The notes under the pieces were generated by a model that was not told where the DNA came from, searched no databases, and worked only from the letters and a program-made list of their open reading frames with translations. 64,000 nt of DNA from Dastarcus helophoroides (taxonomy: Eukaryota; Arthropoda; Insecta; Coleoptera; Bothrideridae). The position numbers and the translations under genes are program-made. Numbering within the stretch: the stretch's first letter is position 1; each line of letters opens with the position of its first letter. The stretch spans positions 37,108,931 to 37,172,930 of the forward strand of contig CM053326.1 in NCBI GenBank assembly GCA_028583605.1, given 5' to 3'. Below, piece by piece: positions 51,600 through 62,907 of this stretch.

Positions 51600-52790
51600 T
51601 ACCATTGTTAACGAAACTCTTGATTTAACGAAGTCCGCAATTTAAATTGTACAAGATTCAAGAAAATGACAAAGTTACCAAATAATCAAAATGTTTTAAA
51701 AATGTAACGAATATCTTAAAATTTCAAAAAGTTAACATTTCAAGTTTGAAAAGTCGAAGTTTTCGTCGTTTAGATTTAAAATTTTGACCTTTTCAGAAAT
51801 ATAGACTAAAATCTAAAAATGTCATTAAAAATGCGATTCGTTATCAAAGGGGAAACGTTGTGAAAATGTAAAATATTTTGCTCTCAAAGCTGAAATTTTG
51901 ATCAAGATGAAGTTTTAAAGTTTGAAAAAACAATGTTATAATTTTGAAAGAATATTCAAAATTTACGCAACAAATTTTCGAGTTTTGTTAATAAACAGAC
52001 GAAACATTTTTTTTGCGAAAAAAGATCCAGATTTCTAGACAAAGGAAACTTGGAAAAATCGAGATGTATCAGGAAATTTCGAGAAAAACTCGAATTGCGT
52101 TTAGAAAAACATTCCAATATTCTTAACAAAATGTAGATTTTTGAGTAAATCAAGTAGAAACTTTAGAAAAAAGTTAAGCTGAAGTTTCGACAAAACAGTT
52201 GGAAGTTGGACAAACATTTTGAAACTTATTGAAAACAAGTTCTAAGATGAAAAATTTTAGGGGCAAACTAGAAATTTTGCGGAAACTGCTTTACTTGAAA
52301 AGAATTCAGCATTTATAAAAAGAGAGATGAAATTAAAAAAAAAGATGGATATTGCCGCTTTTATTAAAAAAATCGAAAAAAGCGGAAAATATTGAGAGAA
52401 AAAGTTAGATCTTTAGTGGCAAGTTGAGGTTTGAATAAAAAGTTAAACGCTCCAAATATAAAATCCAAAAATGATAAAGAAAGAACTTGGCGGCCCTAAA
52501 TTTTGAAAAAAAGGTCGAAATTTCGAAAACAAGCTCGAAAATAAGAAAGAAAACTCGAATTTTCTAGTTATAAAATTTGAGGTCACACTAGAAAATTTAA
52601 GAAGAGTTTTGCGAAAAATGTGAAATATATTTTAAAAATCAATGCCAAATTTAAAAAAAAAGATTATGTCGTAATGTAAGAAAAAAAATCAAAATTCCTT
52701 GATAGCCTGAATTTTAAGCGTAAATTTTAGGAAAAATGTGCAAAATGCAAATTCAGTTCCAACTGAAAGATCTAAGGAAAAAAATATTGA
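51600..52790. repeat. Degenerate AAATTTCGAAATTT block, purine-rich
   Basis: GAAATTTTGA, GGTCGAAATTTCGAAAAC and similar words with A/G-rich spacers. The first 60 bases (TTAACGAAACTC, TTAACGAAGTCC) may be a pogo-type end fragment. Confidence 0.55.
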
Positions 52791-52828
52791 GAAACTCTCG
52801 ATGTTTTTAAAACAAAATGTTTTTTTGG

Positions 52829-53740
52829 TGGAACGGACTGGTCCTTGGTTATCTTCAAAAATTGAAATATAAATCTTGTTCCTTGAAACCAAGAAAGATT
52901 AAAAAACACAACAAAGGTTGCTCTAACGCGTCTCGACAGCCAAGCTAGTTCTCTCTGAAGATGATAGCCTTTCAGAAGCTAGGCTTTCTTTTTAGAGCTA
53001 AAAAGTACTTCACATCTCATCAGCTATTAACACTATACAAAGCTCAAGTTAGGCCAACACTAGAATACTGTTCTCATGTTTGGAGTTCAGCCCCAAAATA
53101 CACTTTAGTTCACTTAGATTCAATTCAAAGAAGAGCGATTCGCCTAATTGATGACGAGAGTCTGACCGATTCTCTGGAAACACTAGAGCACAGGCGTACG
53201 GTTGGTTACTTGTCTCTTTTCTACAAGTACTATCATGGAAGATGCTCGCAGGATCTAATAGGATTGATCCTCCCAAGGTCAAGACTCTTGTGGCTGACCA
53301 CCTAAATCAGGGGCCCCTTTCTGGGTGTTGTTATTCTATTAGTATGCAGTAGAATTCAATCGTAAACCCAGTCCACGAATTAATAGGAACTAATAGGCTT
53401 GATCCCCCCAAGGGCAAGATTCTTGAGGCATATCAAGACAGTCGGAGACAGCAAATTCCTGTGCGGTCCAGCTTGACACAGTGAGGACTTCTGTCTATGG
53501 AGACTCCTTTTTCTATAGAACTCCCAAATTATGGAACTTGTTACCGAAAGGAATTTTCCCCAAAAATTACAACCTATTCTTGTTTAAGAAGGCGGTTCAT
53601 TTATAACTGTCCTTGTTTCCGCATCCTACTCGCAGTGCTTTAAAAGCATAATGGGGTTACCGTTTGCGAGTGGATTAAACTTAAAAAAAAAAAACTTTCT
53701 TGGTTTCAGGGGACAAGATTTGTATATCAAATTTTAAAAC
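52829..53740. repeat. Inverted halves of repeat family B around a LINE
   Basis: The left half 52829-52960 (GGAACGGACTGGTCCTTGGT, AAATCTTGTTCCTTGAAACC) and the right half 53693-53740 (TTCTTGGTTTCAGGGGACAA, GATTTGTAT) are reverse complements over about 45 bases. LINE copy 52965-53692 lies exactly between them. Confidence 0.65.
52965..53692 (+). mobile_element. LINE family L copy with an internal insertion
   Basis: Reads QKLGFLFRAKKYFTSHQLLT, AQVRPTLEYCSHVWSSAPKY and IQRRAIRLIDDESLTDSLET, then ends in the full 3' tail and a 13-A run. About 95 unrelated bases (53293-53388) interrupt it, and the LINE sequence beside them (CTAATAGG-TTGATCC, CCAAGG) occurs on both sides, so the copy is either a chimera or carries an insertion with duplicated flank. 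Confidence 0.85.
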
Positions 53741-54660
53741 AAAATGTCTTAAATTCACTTTAAAGTCGAAATTTTGAATAAATAGGTCAGAATTATTAGA
53801 ATAAAATTATGAATATAAAGGAAATTTTAAGAAGTTCAAGGATGTTAAAGGTGTTTTTTATGTTGGTATAAAGAATAACCATAGGGAATAATTTCTTTGT
53901 GTGAAGAACTTTTTTTTTGGTCACCAAAATTCTTGAGCCCCGTGGAAACAACGTTAAGGAGAAACTTGATGACCCGAAATTCTCTACAGGGTGTGTTGAC
54001 TTTTTTTTGCTCTGTATAAAGTTGCCGGCAAAGTAGTAAATTTAATATTTACTTGGCAACACTGGCCCTATATCTCAAATAGCTTACGGTCTTATCAAGT
54101 CTAAATCCCACCTTGAATTCAAGTTGGAATGTCAAAAAAGAGACGAAGTTTTTTTTCTTATGAAATGTCCAAAAAAAAGTTGGATATTTATATAAATTTG
54201 CACTCAAATCGTGAACAATTTCAAAATTATATTGGAAAATGTTTTGAATTTGCGTATAAAGTTGAAATTTTACAAAAAACTAAGGATTTCTATTTTACTT
54301 TTCAAAATTTTAGAAGAAAGTCGAAATGTAGAGAAAAAATTTGGAATTTTGGAGTTATGTATAATTCAATTTTAAGAAAAAAATTAAAATTTTAACAAAC
54401 AATAAACAAACAAATAACAAACAAACTGTAAATTTACTTTAAATAATAATTACCTACATGATTTTCATGAATTTTAACATAAAGTTTCCAGAAATAGATT
54501 TTAAGTTAAAAAATGGAAAGTTATTAATTAAATTGATCTCATCGAAGTTTTAAAAAAAATTAGAGTTAAAAGTCGAAACTGGAGGAAAAAAAAGAATAAG
54601 TTTAAACCCGCAATGATGAGAAAAGTAAAAATTAAAAAAAAACTAAAAACTAATCGTTAA
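53741..54660. repeat. Degenerate AAATTTCGAAATTT block, purine-rich
   Basis: Weakly conserved words AAAGTCGAAATT and AGTTGAAATTTTAC with A-rich spacers. The 88-codon frame at 54129-54395 is compositional. Confidence 0.5.
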
Positions 54661-54859
54661 TCAAAATACGACTGTATCAAGGTGTCAAAACGGCGATCCT
54701 GACTGATACGTGAGATTCAAATCCTTTTTAAAATTGTTCATGGTCATGGTAAAATAGTTTTGAATGGATTTTCTTAAATAATCTTTTATAAAAATCAAAT
54801 CGAATTGTACCTAACGATTTCAAGTGAAAAATATTATTCTAAATTTGGGAGTACAGGAT

Positions 54860-55275
54860 ATACTTCTTTCGGGATTGGACCGTGTCAAAGAACTACTAAA
54901 AGTGTTCGACGTTTCGCCCACCATCGTAGGGGGCTTCTTCAGGAACAAAGAAAAGAAATAATAAATAAAAAGAGAAATATAAGGGAATATGCAAAAATGA
55001 AAGAATGAAAAGGCCTATTTCAAAACATCAGAGCACGGTAACTCGGTATGTCCACCATACCAGAGGCGAAACTCTTCTGAATTGAAAATTGGCACAAAGT
55101 ATAAGAAAGTTTAGACAGAAGAGCACGGTAACTCAGTATGTCCATTATATCAGAGCGAAACTCTTCAGAAGAAGAGTTCCTGAAGAAGTTCCCTACGACG
55201 GTGGGCGAAACATCGAACACTTTTAGTAGTTCTTTGACACGGTTCCATCTTGGAAGCAGTATATCATGTACTGAC
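54860..55275. repeat. Fold-back of repeat family D
   Basis: The left arm (ACCGTGTCAAAGAACTACTA, CGCCCACCATCGTAGGGGGC) and the right arm (CCCTACGACGGTGGGCGAAA, TAGTAGTTCTTTGACACGGT) are reverse complements of about 80 bp at 54867-54945 and 55170-55250. The two internal GCGAAACTCTTC units in between repeat at about 100-bp spacing, as in the copy at 40.1-40.45 kb. Confidence 0.75.
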
Positions 55276-55329
55276 TCTGGCCGTGGAAGCCTTCGTTATC
55301 ATATTCTAAATTTGGGAGACTCGGACAAA

Positions 55330-55780
55330 CTTGTGGAATGCAAGTAGAATGCAACCTAGACTACAAATTCATGCAGCCCTCCAGGCGTGTATAGTGAATC
55401 ATAGGTAGCTTGAATTACCAACAGTTGAAACACTGCCACCTAGAGAAGCGGTTGCTCTCTAGGAAAGTTCCCAGAAGACAAGAATTCTAATATGCACAGA
55501 CCAATAGGTTTGAACATTTATTGGATTCGAAGTTTGGAAACCAAATACCGGTTTCGATCTTGTTAGATTTCGTCAGTTTGGTATATCCAACTCGAATGCT
55601 AACAAATGTTCCGACAAGTAAGTACGCCTGTGAATGTTTTAGTACTTACTTGTCGGAACATTTGTTAGCATTCGAGTTGGATATACCAAACTGACGAGAT
55701 CTAACAAGCTCGAAACCGGTATTTGGTTTCCAAACTTTGAATCTAATAAATGTTCATACCTATTGGTCTGTGCATATTAG
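55330..55780. repeat. Repeat family E with a 293-bp near-perfect hairpin
   Basis: 55488-55625 and 55642-55780 are inverted repeats of about 138 bp with only a few mismatches (outer ends CTAATATGCACAGACCAATA and the reverse, inner ends GACAAGTAAGTAC and GTACTTACTTGTC) around a 16-base loop. The left flank 55330-55487 (ATGCAACCTAGACTACA, GAATTACCAACAGTTGAAAC) recurs at 62630-62720. Confidence 0.85.
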
Positions 55781-58700
55781 AAAACTTGTGGAAGTTACAA
55801 AAGATTTTGAATCTAGGTGACAGGGTCTATAACGCCTACCGCAAAATGTAAAAAAAATCAGTTATTGATATGATATAAAAATTAGGTAATTACTGTATTA
55901 TAATTTACGAAAGGAATAACTAATCTTTAAAAAAAATGTTAAATTACATTATTATAATTTAAAATAATTAATTGGGATGCCTTTTATTCTGAAAATTGTT
56001 ATTGGGAATTTTTGATAAAATTCGAATAACTATATTACAAGTTGTCAAGGTTGAATGAAGGTTTCCTGGATTCCAAGGGTCAAAGTTCAAGAATCTCCTT
56101 AGTTTCTGTAAAACTCTCCGCTGGTTTGCCGATGTTTCAGTGCACTGTCAGTCCCCGATTAGGTTCAGAGCGCAACGTTACCAAAAGGAGTCGAAGCCAG
56201 ATACAAAGATGAATTACTAAAGCATTTCTGTCGAAAAAGAGTGAACATTTTTAATTCTTACGTGTTCACACTAAGCGATTACAACAAAAAAAACTTATTA
56301 AGTACCTATACTGCAATTGGCGTTATTTGGTTTCATGATGTTAAATAAAATGTTATTGCACAACACTACACAATATAGAATACGAAACTTGTCAATAAAT
56401 GCAAGCATGAAATTTCCTTAGCAAAATATCAAACTATACCTATCACTCAGCACCCCTACGTCAATTTAAATTGGGCAAAATATAATAGACAAATGAATGG
56501 TTCTTTGGAGGTCATAATGACATAGGGAGAAGAGTATGCATTAAGTGAGATTTCCTTTATAGAGTCAGAGGATAAATGGCTGCTGGTCTGGGAAAGGGAC
56601 ATATGTTTAAAATAAGCGGGTGAACCGCTAATCCAAAAAGGTGCATCCAGGTGTTGTATTTTACACGATAATTCTCTAGCGTAATTTCTTTCAATCTTTC
56701 AGTTCGATTTATGGTTCTGAAACCACTGAAGCTTTACAAATGGATGTATATGATTTTTAAAGTTCCATAATTTAAAACAACCAAATTTGTTAAACAAGAT
56801 ATCGAATGTGTAGTGAGACTTACATTGGTCTAGTTGGATTTAATTATAAAGATATATTTTGATGGTAAACACTTGATGTAGTGGATGATGCGAGGAGTTC
56901 GTGCCCTATCATTCAGGGTTAGTTGCACTCGCAAACACAAATCATTCCTAATCGAGTAAAGAGGGCTGCTAAGCTTCCCAAATAATTCATAACGCACACT
57001 CTCCCATCTAAACTTTTATGTGTACTTTACACGAAAAAGTTGAATCATTCTTTTAAACATTCATCCTTAGTTCGTTTCATTTTAATGTTTAGGTTATCAT
57101 TTCAGCTATTAATACATGAAAATTAAAACATATTTTCGAAACCAATAGTCCAGGTTCCGTTCTCACGCCAGTCATCAAATATTTCCTTAACGCCTACAAT
57201 GTCGAGCAATAGGGGATGCTATATAATGGCATTTTATTATTTATATTCTTATTAGCACTATCTTAATTCTGGTCTGCCATCAGGTACGAGGCAAGTCTGG
57301 CGCCACATCCATGACAAACAACGTTGTGACAAACATGACATTTATTCTGGAATTTATTTTCTTTTTCTTAAAGTTTAATAGCCATAAAACAGTGCGTTAA
57401 CCGCATAGATTCTTATCTAACCAGCAGGTGATCAATATTCTGCATTTTTAAAGCTCAAGATAATGTTCATACTAATTAAATTAAAGACAAGGTCGTGCCG
57501 TAAAATTTTCAGAGTTGATTTTTTATAGATGATATAATGATACATTGTCGTAGTAGAAAGTATTAACTACAAACCATAATCTTAATAAACACTAAATCTT
57601 CAGCATGGTTTTGAAATACTATAGCAGTAAATGTAATTGTTTCTTTTGAAGGTGTTTTATTTTTTGGTGCAATTTACAACGTACTTTGTCACATATCTTT
57701 TATTGATGTACAACAAAGTTTTTAATTTAGCAGTAAAAGACTAAAATTTAATAAAATGTTTCTTTAAATTTGGATATTAGATTGCTATAGTGATTTTATT
57801 ACAAACGTTTACAATCTAATAACACTTCTTTTGATACATTTCAAATTTGTTTATCGTTTTTCGAAAATACCTAACAGTTTGCACCGGATTGTCGAATTGT
57901 AATTATCTTTAAAGTGATATTACTAAATTAATACACGAAATAATATTATAGGCAGTTTTTACCAGATATAATAACTTTAAATTGTTGAAGAAATACCGTT
58001 GCTTTTTGCATAAACTTCTGAAGAATGTTTAAGCTCTCTACCAATTAGCTTTAATTACCGCCTAATTATTGCTAATTATCGATGTGGTGAAGAGTTAAAA
58101 CTGTCCTCTAGATTTAAGTGTAATGTATTTTAATTAACGATGGAATGTGAGCTAAAAAAAAACTAGAACAGTCTTCCTCGGTTAAATTTTGATGCGAAAA
58201 TTTTCCTTTAATCGCGAGGCTCTGGAAGGCCGAGTTGGCGGCTATTCCGATTTTATATGCCAATACATTATAAGTGTCAATTAGCGTTTAGGTAAACGGA
58301 GAGATAGAAATGTTTTAAAACGACTCGGGCTTTATCTTAGGGTATACATACCGCCAATTAAATTTAATTTTATTAACCAGTTTTCTTTTTATTGCGGGCT
58401 TTACTTTTGCAATCTGGTCGTTTAGGGTTACCTGGTCGAGACCATTAAAAGGTGTGTTATGCAAATTTATAACATTGGAATGAAGGTAATGTGGCAAACG
58501 AACAGCAGCTGAGATGCATATGAAGTTTCCAAGTTTGGAAAATATCGTAAATAGATGGCAGTTGTTCAGTTTAATCAAAGTTGATATCGGTTGCAAAATA
58601 GCCTGATACCACAATCCCCTTTAAATTAATCTCGAAATGTCAGGCAAGTGCATTTTAAATGCGTAATAGCAGAGGGACCAGATAAAAGGATGACAAAAAC

Positions 58701-59990
58701 TAAAATATCTAGCGTTTGTCACGCTCCACCTGTCAACGTGTACGTCACGCAACAAATTACGGCCATATTGTTTTTTGTTAGCATCTGAAATGATAGGAAA
58801 GTCGAGGCACACCTGATCACGATTTCTATCTGCAGAATGTTCTAAAAAAATACAAAAACATTCCCTTTGTTTTAACGTATATAAATAATTCATGGCGCTG
58901 GTTATATTCGAAATTAAAGGCCAAAAATCGTCGAGACAAAGATAAATGTGAAGGTTAATTCAACTGATAACTTTATGCATAATTTCTTGTTTGACATATT
59001 TGAAAACAATACTTGTTCGTACCGACAAAAAAACAATTGTGTGGAATATATTCGCCATAGCTCGTATGGTACATTGGATCGAGTTATGCAGGCAATAAAT
59101 AAACCAAGCTACAAGTATTCTGTCCGTTTTAATTACCTCACCAAGATGGGAAGATAGCAAGAAATCCAAGCGATATCGTATATCAGGGTTCATGGTTTTT
59201 ACCTCATCCATATTACCTGGATGGACATTGACACTCGTCTGAATGCAACGTCTAATTTGATCGATGATGTGTCTTGTAATGTTATCGTTGCTTTCTAAAA
59301 AACTGCAGCCATTACAGGAATAGAAGAAGACAGATTAATTCGTCCAGCCCAAGTATAATTAGGTAACTCAAAAAGATAAACAATTAAAATGGCTCTTTAG
59401 GACAATTATTCAATTATTGTCTATCCATATATTGGCAATGTTAATAAAAAAATAAAAATACACGAACATAAAAAATCGTTTGATAAGAAACTCGGCTAGA
59501 TGATAAAAAATTGTTCAATTCACGAAATTACTAATAAATTGATGAACATAACTTATAAGCAGTATAATAGTGTTACTGATTTTCGAATAGTTGTTCCCTC
59601 TTATTTATTATCTTAATTTTAGCTTAATTTAATCTTATTATTAAAAAAAAAATAACGCAGTTATATCTAAACAAACAAAAAATTAACTACCTACCTATTC
59701 GTGCCATACTCATTTTTCTCTATTTTCGAATATATTAGCAAAGTTCGAGATTGACATTAACAAGGTATATTTTAAACAAATTGTTTTTGAATGTAATAAA
59801 TCAAAGAATAATTTTCCTAGATAGTGCATTTCAAAGTAATTCAAAAGTGTACGATGTACAATAATGCATCATCGTCACTCATCCTAAAGAAATACAAAGC
59901 ATAGGCATCCAAGCATAAGCTTGGCTAACAGGGTTAGAGAACGGTTAATGTCCCACCCCTGACAGTAATTTTGTTTATAGGACAGTCTCC
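55781..59990. other. Low-repeat intron region, candidate regulatory DNA
   Basis: 4.2 kb with almost no CGAAATTT texture, transposon text or gene. Sub-blocks 56420-57450 and 58000-59330 have balanced, unique-looking sequence. Frames of 69-99 codons at 58315-59211 have no domain. A homeodomain-site cluster lies at 58042-58078. In vertebrates neurobeachin introns hold regulatory DNA and the MAB21L1 gene; no MAB21 coding sequence is present here. Confidence 0.35.
58042..58078. promoter_or_regulatory. Cluster of four helically phased AATTA sites
   Basis: CAATTA at 58042 and TAATTA at 58052, 58063 and 58073, starting 10, 11 and 10 bases apart. AATTA-type cores are the classic homeodomain binding site; spacing by one helical turn puts all on one face of the DNA. 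Confidence 0.4.
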
Positions 59991-60024
59991 CTCCGTTTTA
60001 ATTCAATAATCAACGCTGGTAATG

Positions 60025-60314
60025 CGATTTGTACACATTAGTAGATGCAATTACTTCCCTGTTAGAGAAATATAGCGCTCCATGGAAATAATATGTGGGG
60101 AGAGTTTCAACAAAAGCTAAACCCTCGCCCAAAATTCCCAACGAAAAAAGGTTCTTCCAAAAATAAGTGCAATTTGTACACATTAGTAGATGCAATTACT
60201 TCCCTGTTAGAGAAATATAGCGCTCCATGGAAATAATATATGGGGAGAGTTTCAACGAAAGCTAAACCCTCGCCCAAAATTCCCAACGAAAATAGGTTCT
60301 TCCAAAAATAAATG
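60025..60314. repeat. Tandem duplication, two ~145-bp units
   Basis: TTTGTACACATTAGTAGATG begins each unit (spacing 145). Both contain TATAGCGCTCCATGGAAATA, GCTAAACCCTCGCCCAAAAT and AGGTTCTTCCAAAAATAA. They differ at only a handful of positions, so the duplication is recent. Confidence 0.9.
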
Positions 60315-60604
60315 AAATTTTCTTAACCAAGAACCCGAAGTCAGTTTCTCCACATTTAGAAACAATTTCATTGGGAAATGTAGTTCCAAACTAAATCGGT
60401 AATTGTAGAAGAAATGTTTAGAGAATATCAGGTTTTCCACTCTTTTGGAACCCAGTTCGTGGAGCTTTTCTAGGATCTGTTGATGATAAAGAATTCTACA
60501 TTTCGAACTTTTAGCAAGAAATGAAATGACCAATTTAACGGTTAATTCAACAACTCACCAAAGCGATGCAGGAAAGCGCCCAGAATTGGTGTTTTTTTTT
60601 CTAA

Positions 60605-61015
60605 AGGCGGCCACACACGCTCATGTGTACTTGCACGGTGGGGAGTCTATGTTGCTGTCAAGTATACTTGAACAGAAAACTTGTACAAGTGTATTTGACA
60701 GCCACATAGATTCCACGCGTACAAGTTTGCTTGAACAGTTTTACTCAAGTGCATCATGCCATCAACTGATGACCACAATGGCCACCGCTCACACTACTAG
60801 CCCAAGTCTACTGCTTTTCCTACATACGCCCAAGTGTACTTAGACAACCATAACTTGTATAAGTATACAGTATAGAAATTCAAACATTTTAGTGTTACTT
60901 GTATAAGTCAAAATACTTGAGCAGTGTTATCATACACATGCTCATGTTAATTTGAACAGTAAACTTGTACAAGTATACCGTTCAAATAAATATACATGAG
61001 CGGGTGTAGCCGCCT
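60605..61015. mobile_element. PIF/Harbinger-like miniature element, intact ends
   Basis: 411 bp. The left end AGGCGGCCACACACGCTCAT and the right end in reverse complement AGGCGGCTACACCCGCTCAT are inverted repeats of about 28 bases with 3 differences. A TAA trinucleotide flanks both sides (60602-60604 and 61016-61018), matching the TWA target duplication of PIF/Harbinger elements. The interior repeats ACTTGTACAAGT-type palindromes; no transposase. Confidence 0.8.
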
Positions 61016-61273
61016 TAACATGATAAACCAAAGCGCCAGACGCATTTGGTCATTCGATGAAATTTATTGGAGCTGAGTTGGGATTTACTCACATCCGTCA
61101 TATACCTAGCCCTGATCTTACGCCTGCAGATTCAGATCTTGTTCCAGCAGAACTATTGAAATGGTAACACTTTTAATGATGCTGATGATCTAAATCCTAA
61201 TCGAATTCAATTTCGAATAGTAATCAGAAATTTTATGAACATGGAATTATGACTCTGTTTGAAAGATGGCAAA

Positions 61274-61686
61274 GAGCGATTCGCCTAATTGATGACGGGA
61301 GTTTTAGCGATTCTCTCGAAACACTAGAGCACAGGTGGATGGTTGGTGACTTGTCCCTTTTTTACAAGTACTATCATGGAAGATGCTCGCAGGAACTAAT
61401 ATGATGAGGGCAAGTTTTTTGAGGCCTACAATTCAGTCGGATATAGCAAATTCCTGTGCGGCCCAGCTTGACACTGTGAGGACTTCCGTCTACGAGACTC
61501 TTTTTTTAAAGAACTTTCAAGTTGCAGAACGCGTTACCGAAAGGAATTTTCCCCAAAAATTACAACCCATCCTTGCTTAAGAAGGCGGTTCATCGCCATC
61601 TATCTTTGTTTCAGTATCCTACTCGCAGTGCTTTGAAAGCATAATAGGGTTACCCTTTGCGAGTGGATTACACTTAAAAAAAAAAC
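61274..61686 (+). mobile_element. LINE family L copy inserted in the mariner relic
   Basis: Starts at GAGCGATTCGCCTAATTGAT, carries the DDESLTDSLETLEH region in decayed form and the shared 3' tail GGGTTACCCTTTGCGAGTGG, and ends in A. GCAAA flanks both sides (61269-61273 and 61687-61691), a short target-site duplication inside the mariner text GATGGCAAAAGG. Confidence 0.85.
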
Positions 61687-61806
61687 GCAAAAGGTTATTG
61701 ACAAAAACGAACAATACCTAACTACTGGGAAATGAAGATATTCAAGGAAAAATTTTGAATGTTCCTTCTTATTTAAAATCCGCAATCATTTAGATGTCAA
61801 CTTGAT

Positions 61807-62619
61807 AAGCAAGCGATTAGCAAATTGCAAATTATCTTTCGTTGTGACAGTCAGTTAACTCATGCGAAATTCACCGGTCAGACTATTCAATCTTTATTAC
61901 AACCTTTACAAACCCCTTGAGATGTCATTCTTCATACAAGCAGTTAATCTTCGACGAAAATTATTCTTTAACTTGATCAAAAGAAATTTTTCGAACCATC
62001 TTGGTTTGATGATCAATTATGGATTATGGTTTCATTACAGGGATGCTCTAAGATTGCCAATATAGCAAAAATAATATTAGTATGAGGTACCATTTAGACA
62101 TTACAACCAGAAGTATGATGTATCTAAAGGTACCCCTAAAGGAATATAAAGGTCGCTCTGTGAGGCAATTTTAATTTTCTTGTATTCTGGATTTGCATCA
62201 TAGCAAATCCCATTAAAGCGTCCTCGACCCGATAAGTTGAACTTAAGAAATAATTTCAATCAAGAGTTCTGTAATAAAATGGTACGAACGTGCTAAACAT
62301 TGAAAATATTCACAACCACAACCTACACCGGTTTCGGTCTCCCTTGGACATCTGTAATGTAATCCATCCCTTTCTATAGTCCGGTGATATTAATTCAATT
62401 TGTCACCGCAAATTTCTGATGCAATGGCAAGTTTAAAATGATCCACATTGTATTGATGCCGATGTGGACAGCATAAGCGTTACAGAATTTGAACACACAG
62501 AAGAAACTAAATCCTGAGTCTTCAGCTTCAAGTATGTAAAATTCAGTTTAAATTTCCGTTTCTCACATTCAGTTGTAATTTAACTCGAAATGTCAATATC
62601 TAGTCGATACAATCTCTCA
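61807..62619. other. Intron DNA with a short piece of repeat F
   Basis: Mostly unique AT-rich sequence. AAAGGTACCCCTAAAGG near 62125 recalls repeat F. No gene was recognised. Confidence 0.4.
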
Positions 62620-62840
62620 AGGTGCAAATAGAATATGACCTAGATTGCAACGTATAGCCCTTCATACACCAAGAACGCATAGAAACAGATCATTAAGGCA
62701 GCTGAAATTACCAACAGTAACTTGGTGCGCTATGTGGATAGAAACGATCCTCTTACAAAGGCCAGACACTCAAATATTCTGCCATAGTACACAGAGGACT
62801 GTACTTTGCAGTCTAGGTCGTATTAGATTTGCCTGCTTAA
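62620..62840. repeat. Dispersed repeat family E copy
   Basis: GCAAATAGAATATGACCTAG, GAAATTACCAACAGTAAC and TGCAGTCTAGGTCGTATTAG match the flanks of the 55.5-kb hairpin and 17.95-18.0 kb. Confidence 0.6.
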
Positions 62841-62907
62841 CCTTGTAGAAGCTTTTCTTTTTGTACGGTCCGGCGATTATAGAAGTAAAGTACAAGTAAA
62901 TATAGCA

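Larger units (their letters stand above)
60490..61806 (+). mobile_element. Mariner relic interrupted by two later insertions
   Basis: Pieces in order match the mariner at 34.6-35.66 kb: the YFELMPQNQTINS region (about 60490-60550), the QQLAKLNAAIQEK region up to 60604, then HDKPK (equivalent of the HDNAKPH catalytic block) from 61019 through to ERWQ at 61270, then KVIDKNEQY from 61692 and a mariner 3' end (AATCATTTAGATGTCAAC) near 61800. The gaps are filled exactly by a miniature element and a LINE. All frames are broken. Confidence 0.8.

Noticed and set aside
58315..59211. Frames of 69-99 codons as a nested gene
   Set aside because: No recognisable protein text, overlapping on both strands and lacking splice sites; composition better fits non-coding DNA.
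55781..59990. A mab-21 gene nested in the neurobeachin intron, as in vertebrates
   Set aside because: No frame in the window is long enough or resembles the roughly 360-residue MAB21 protein.
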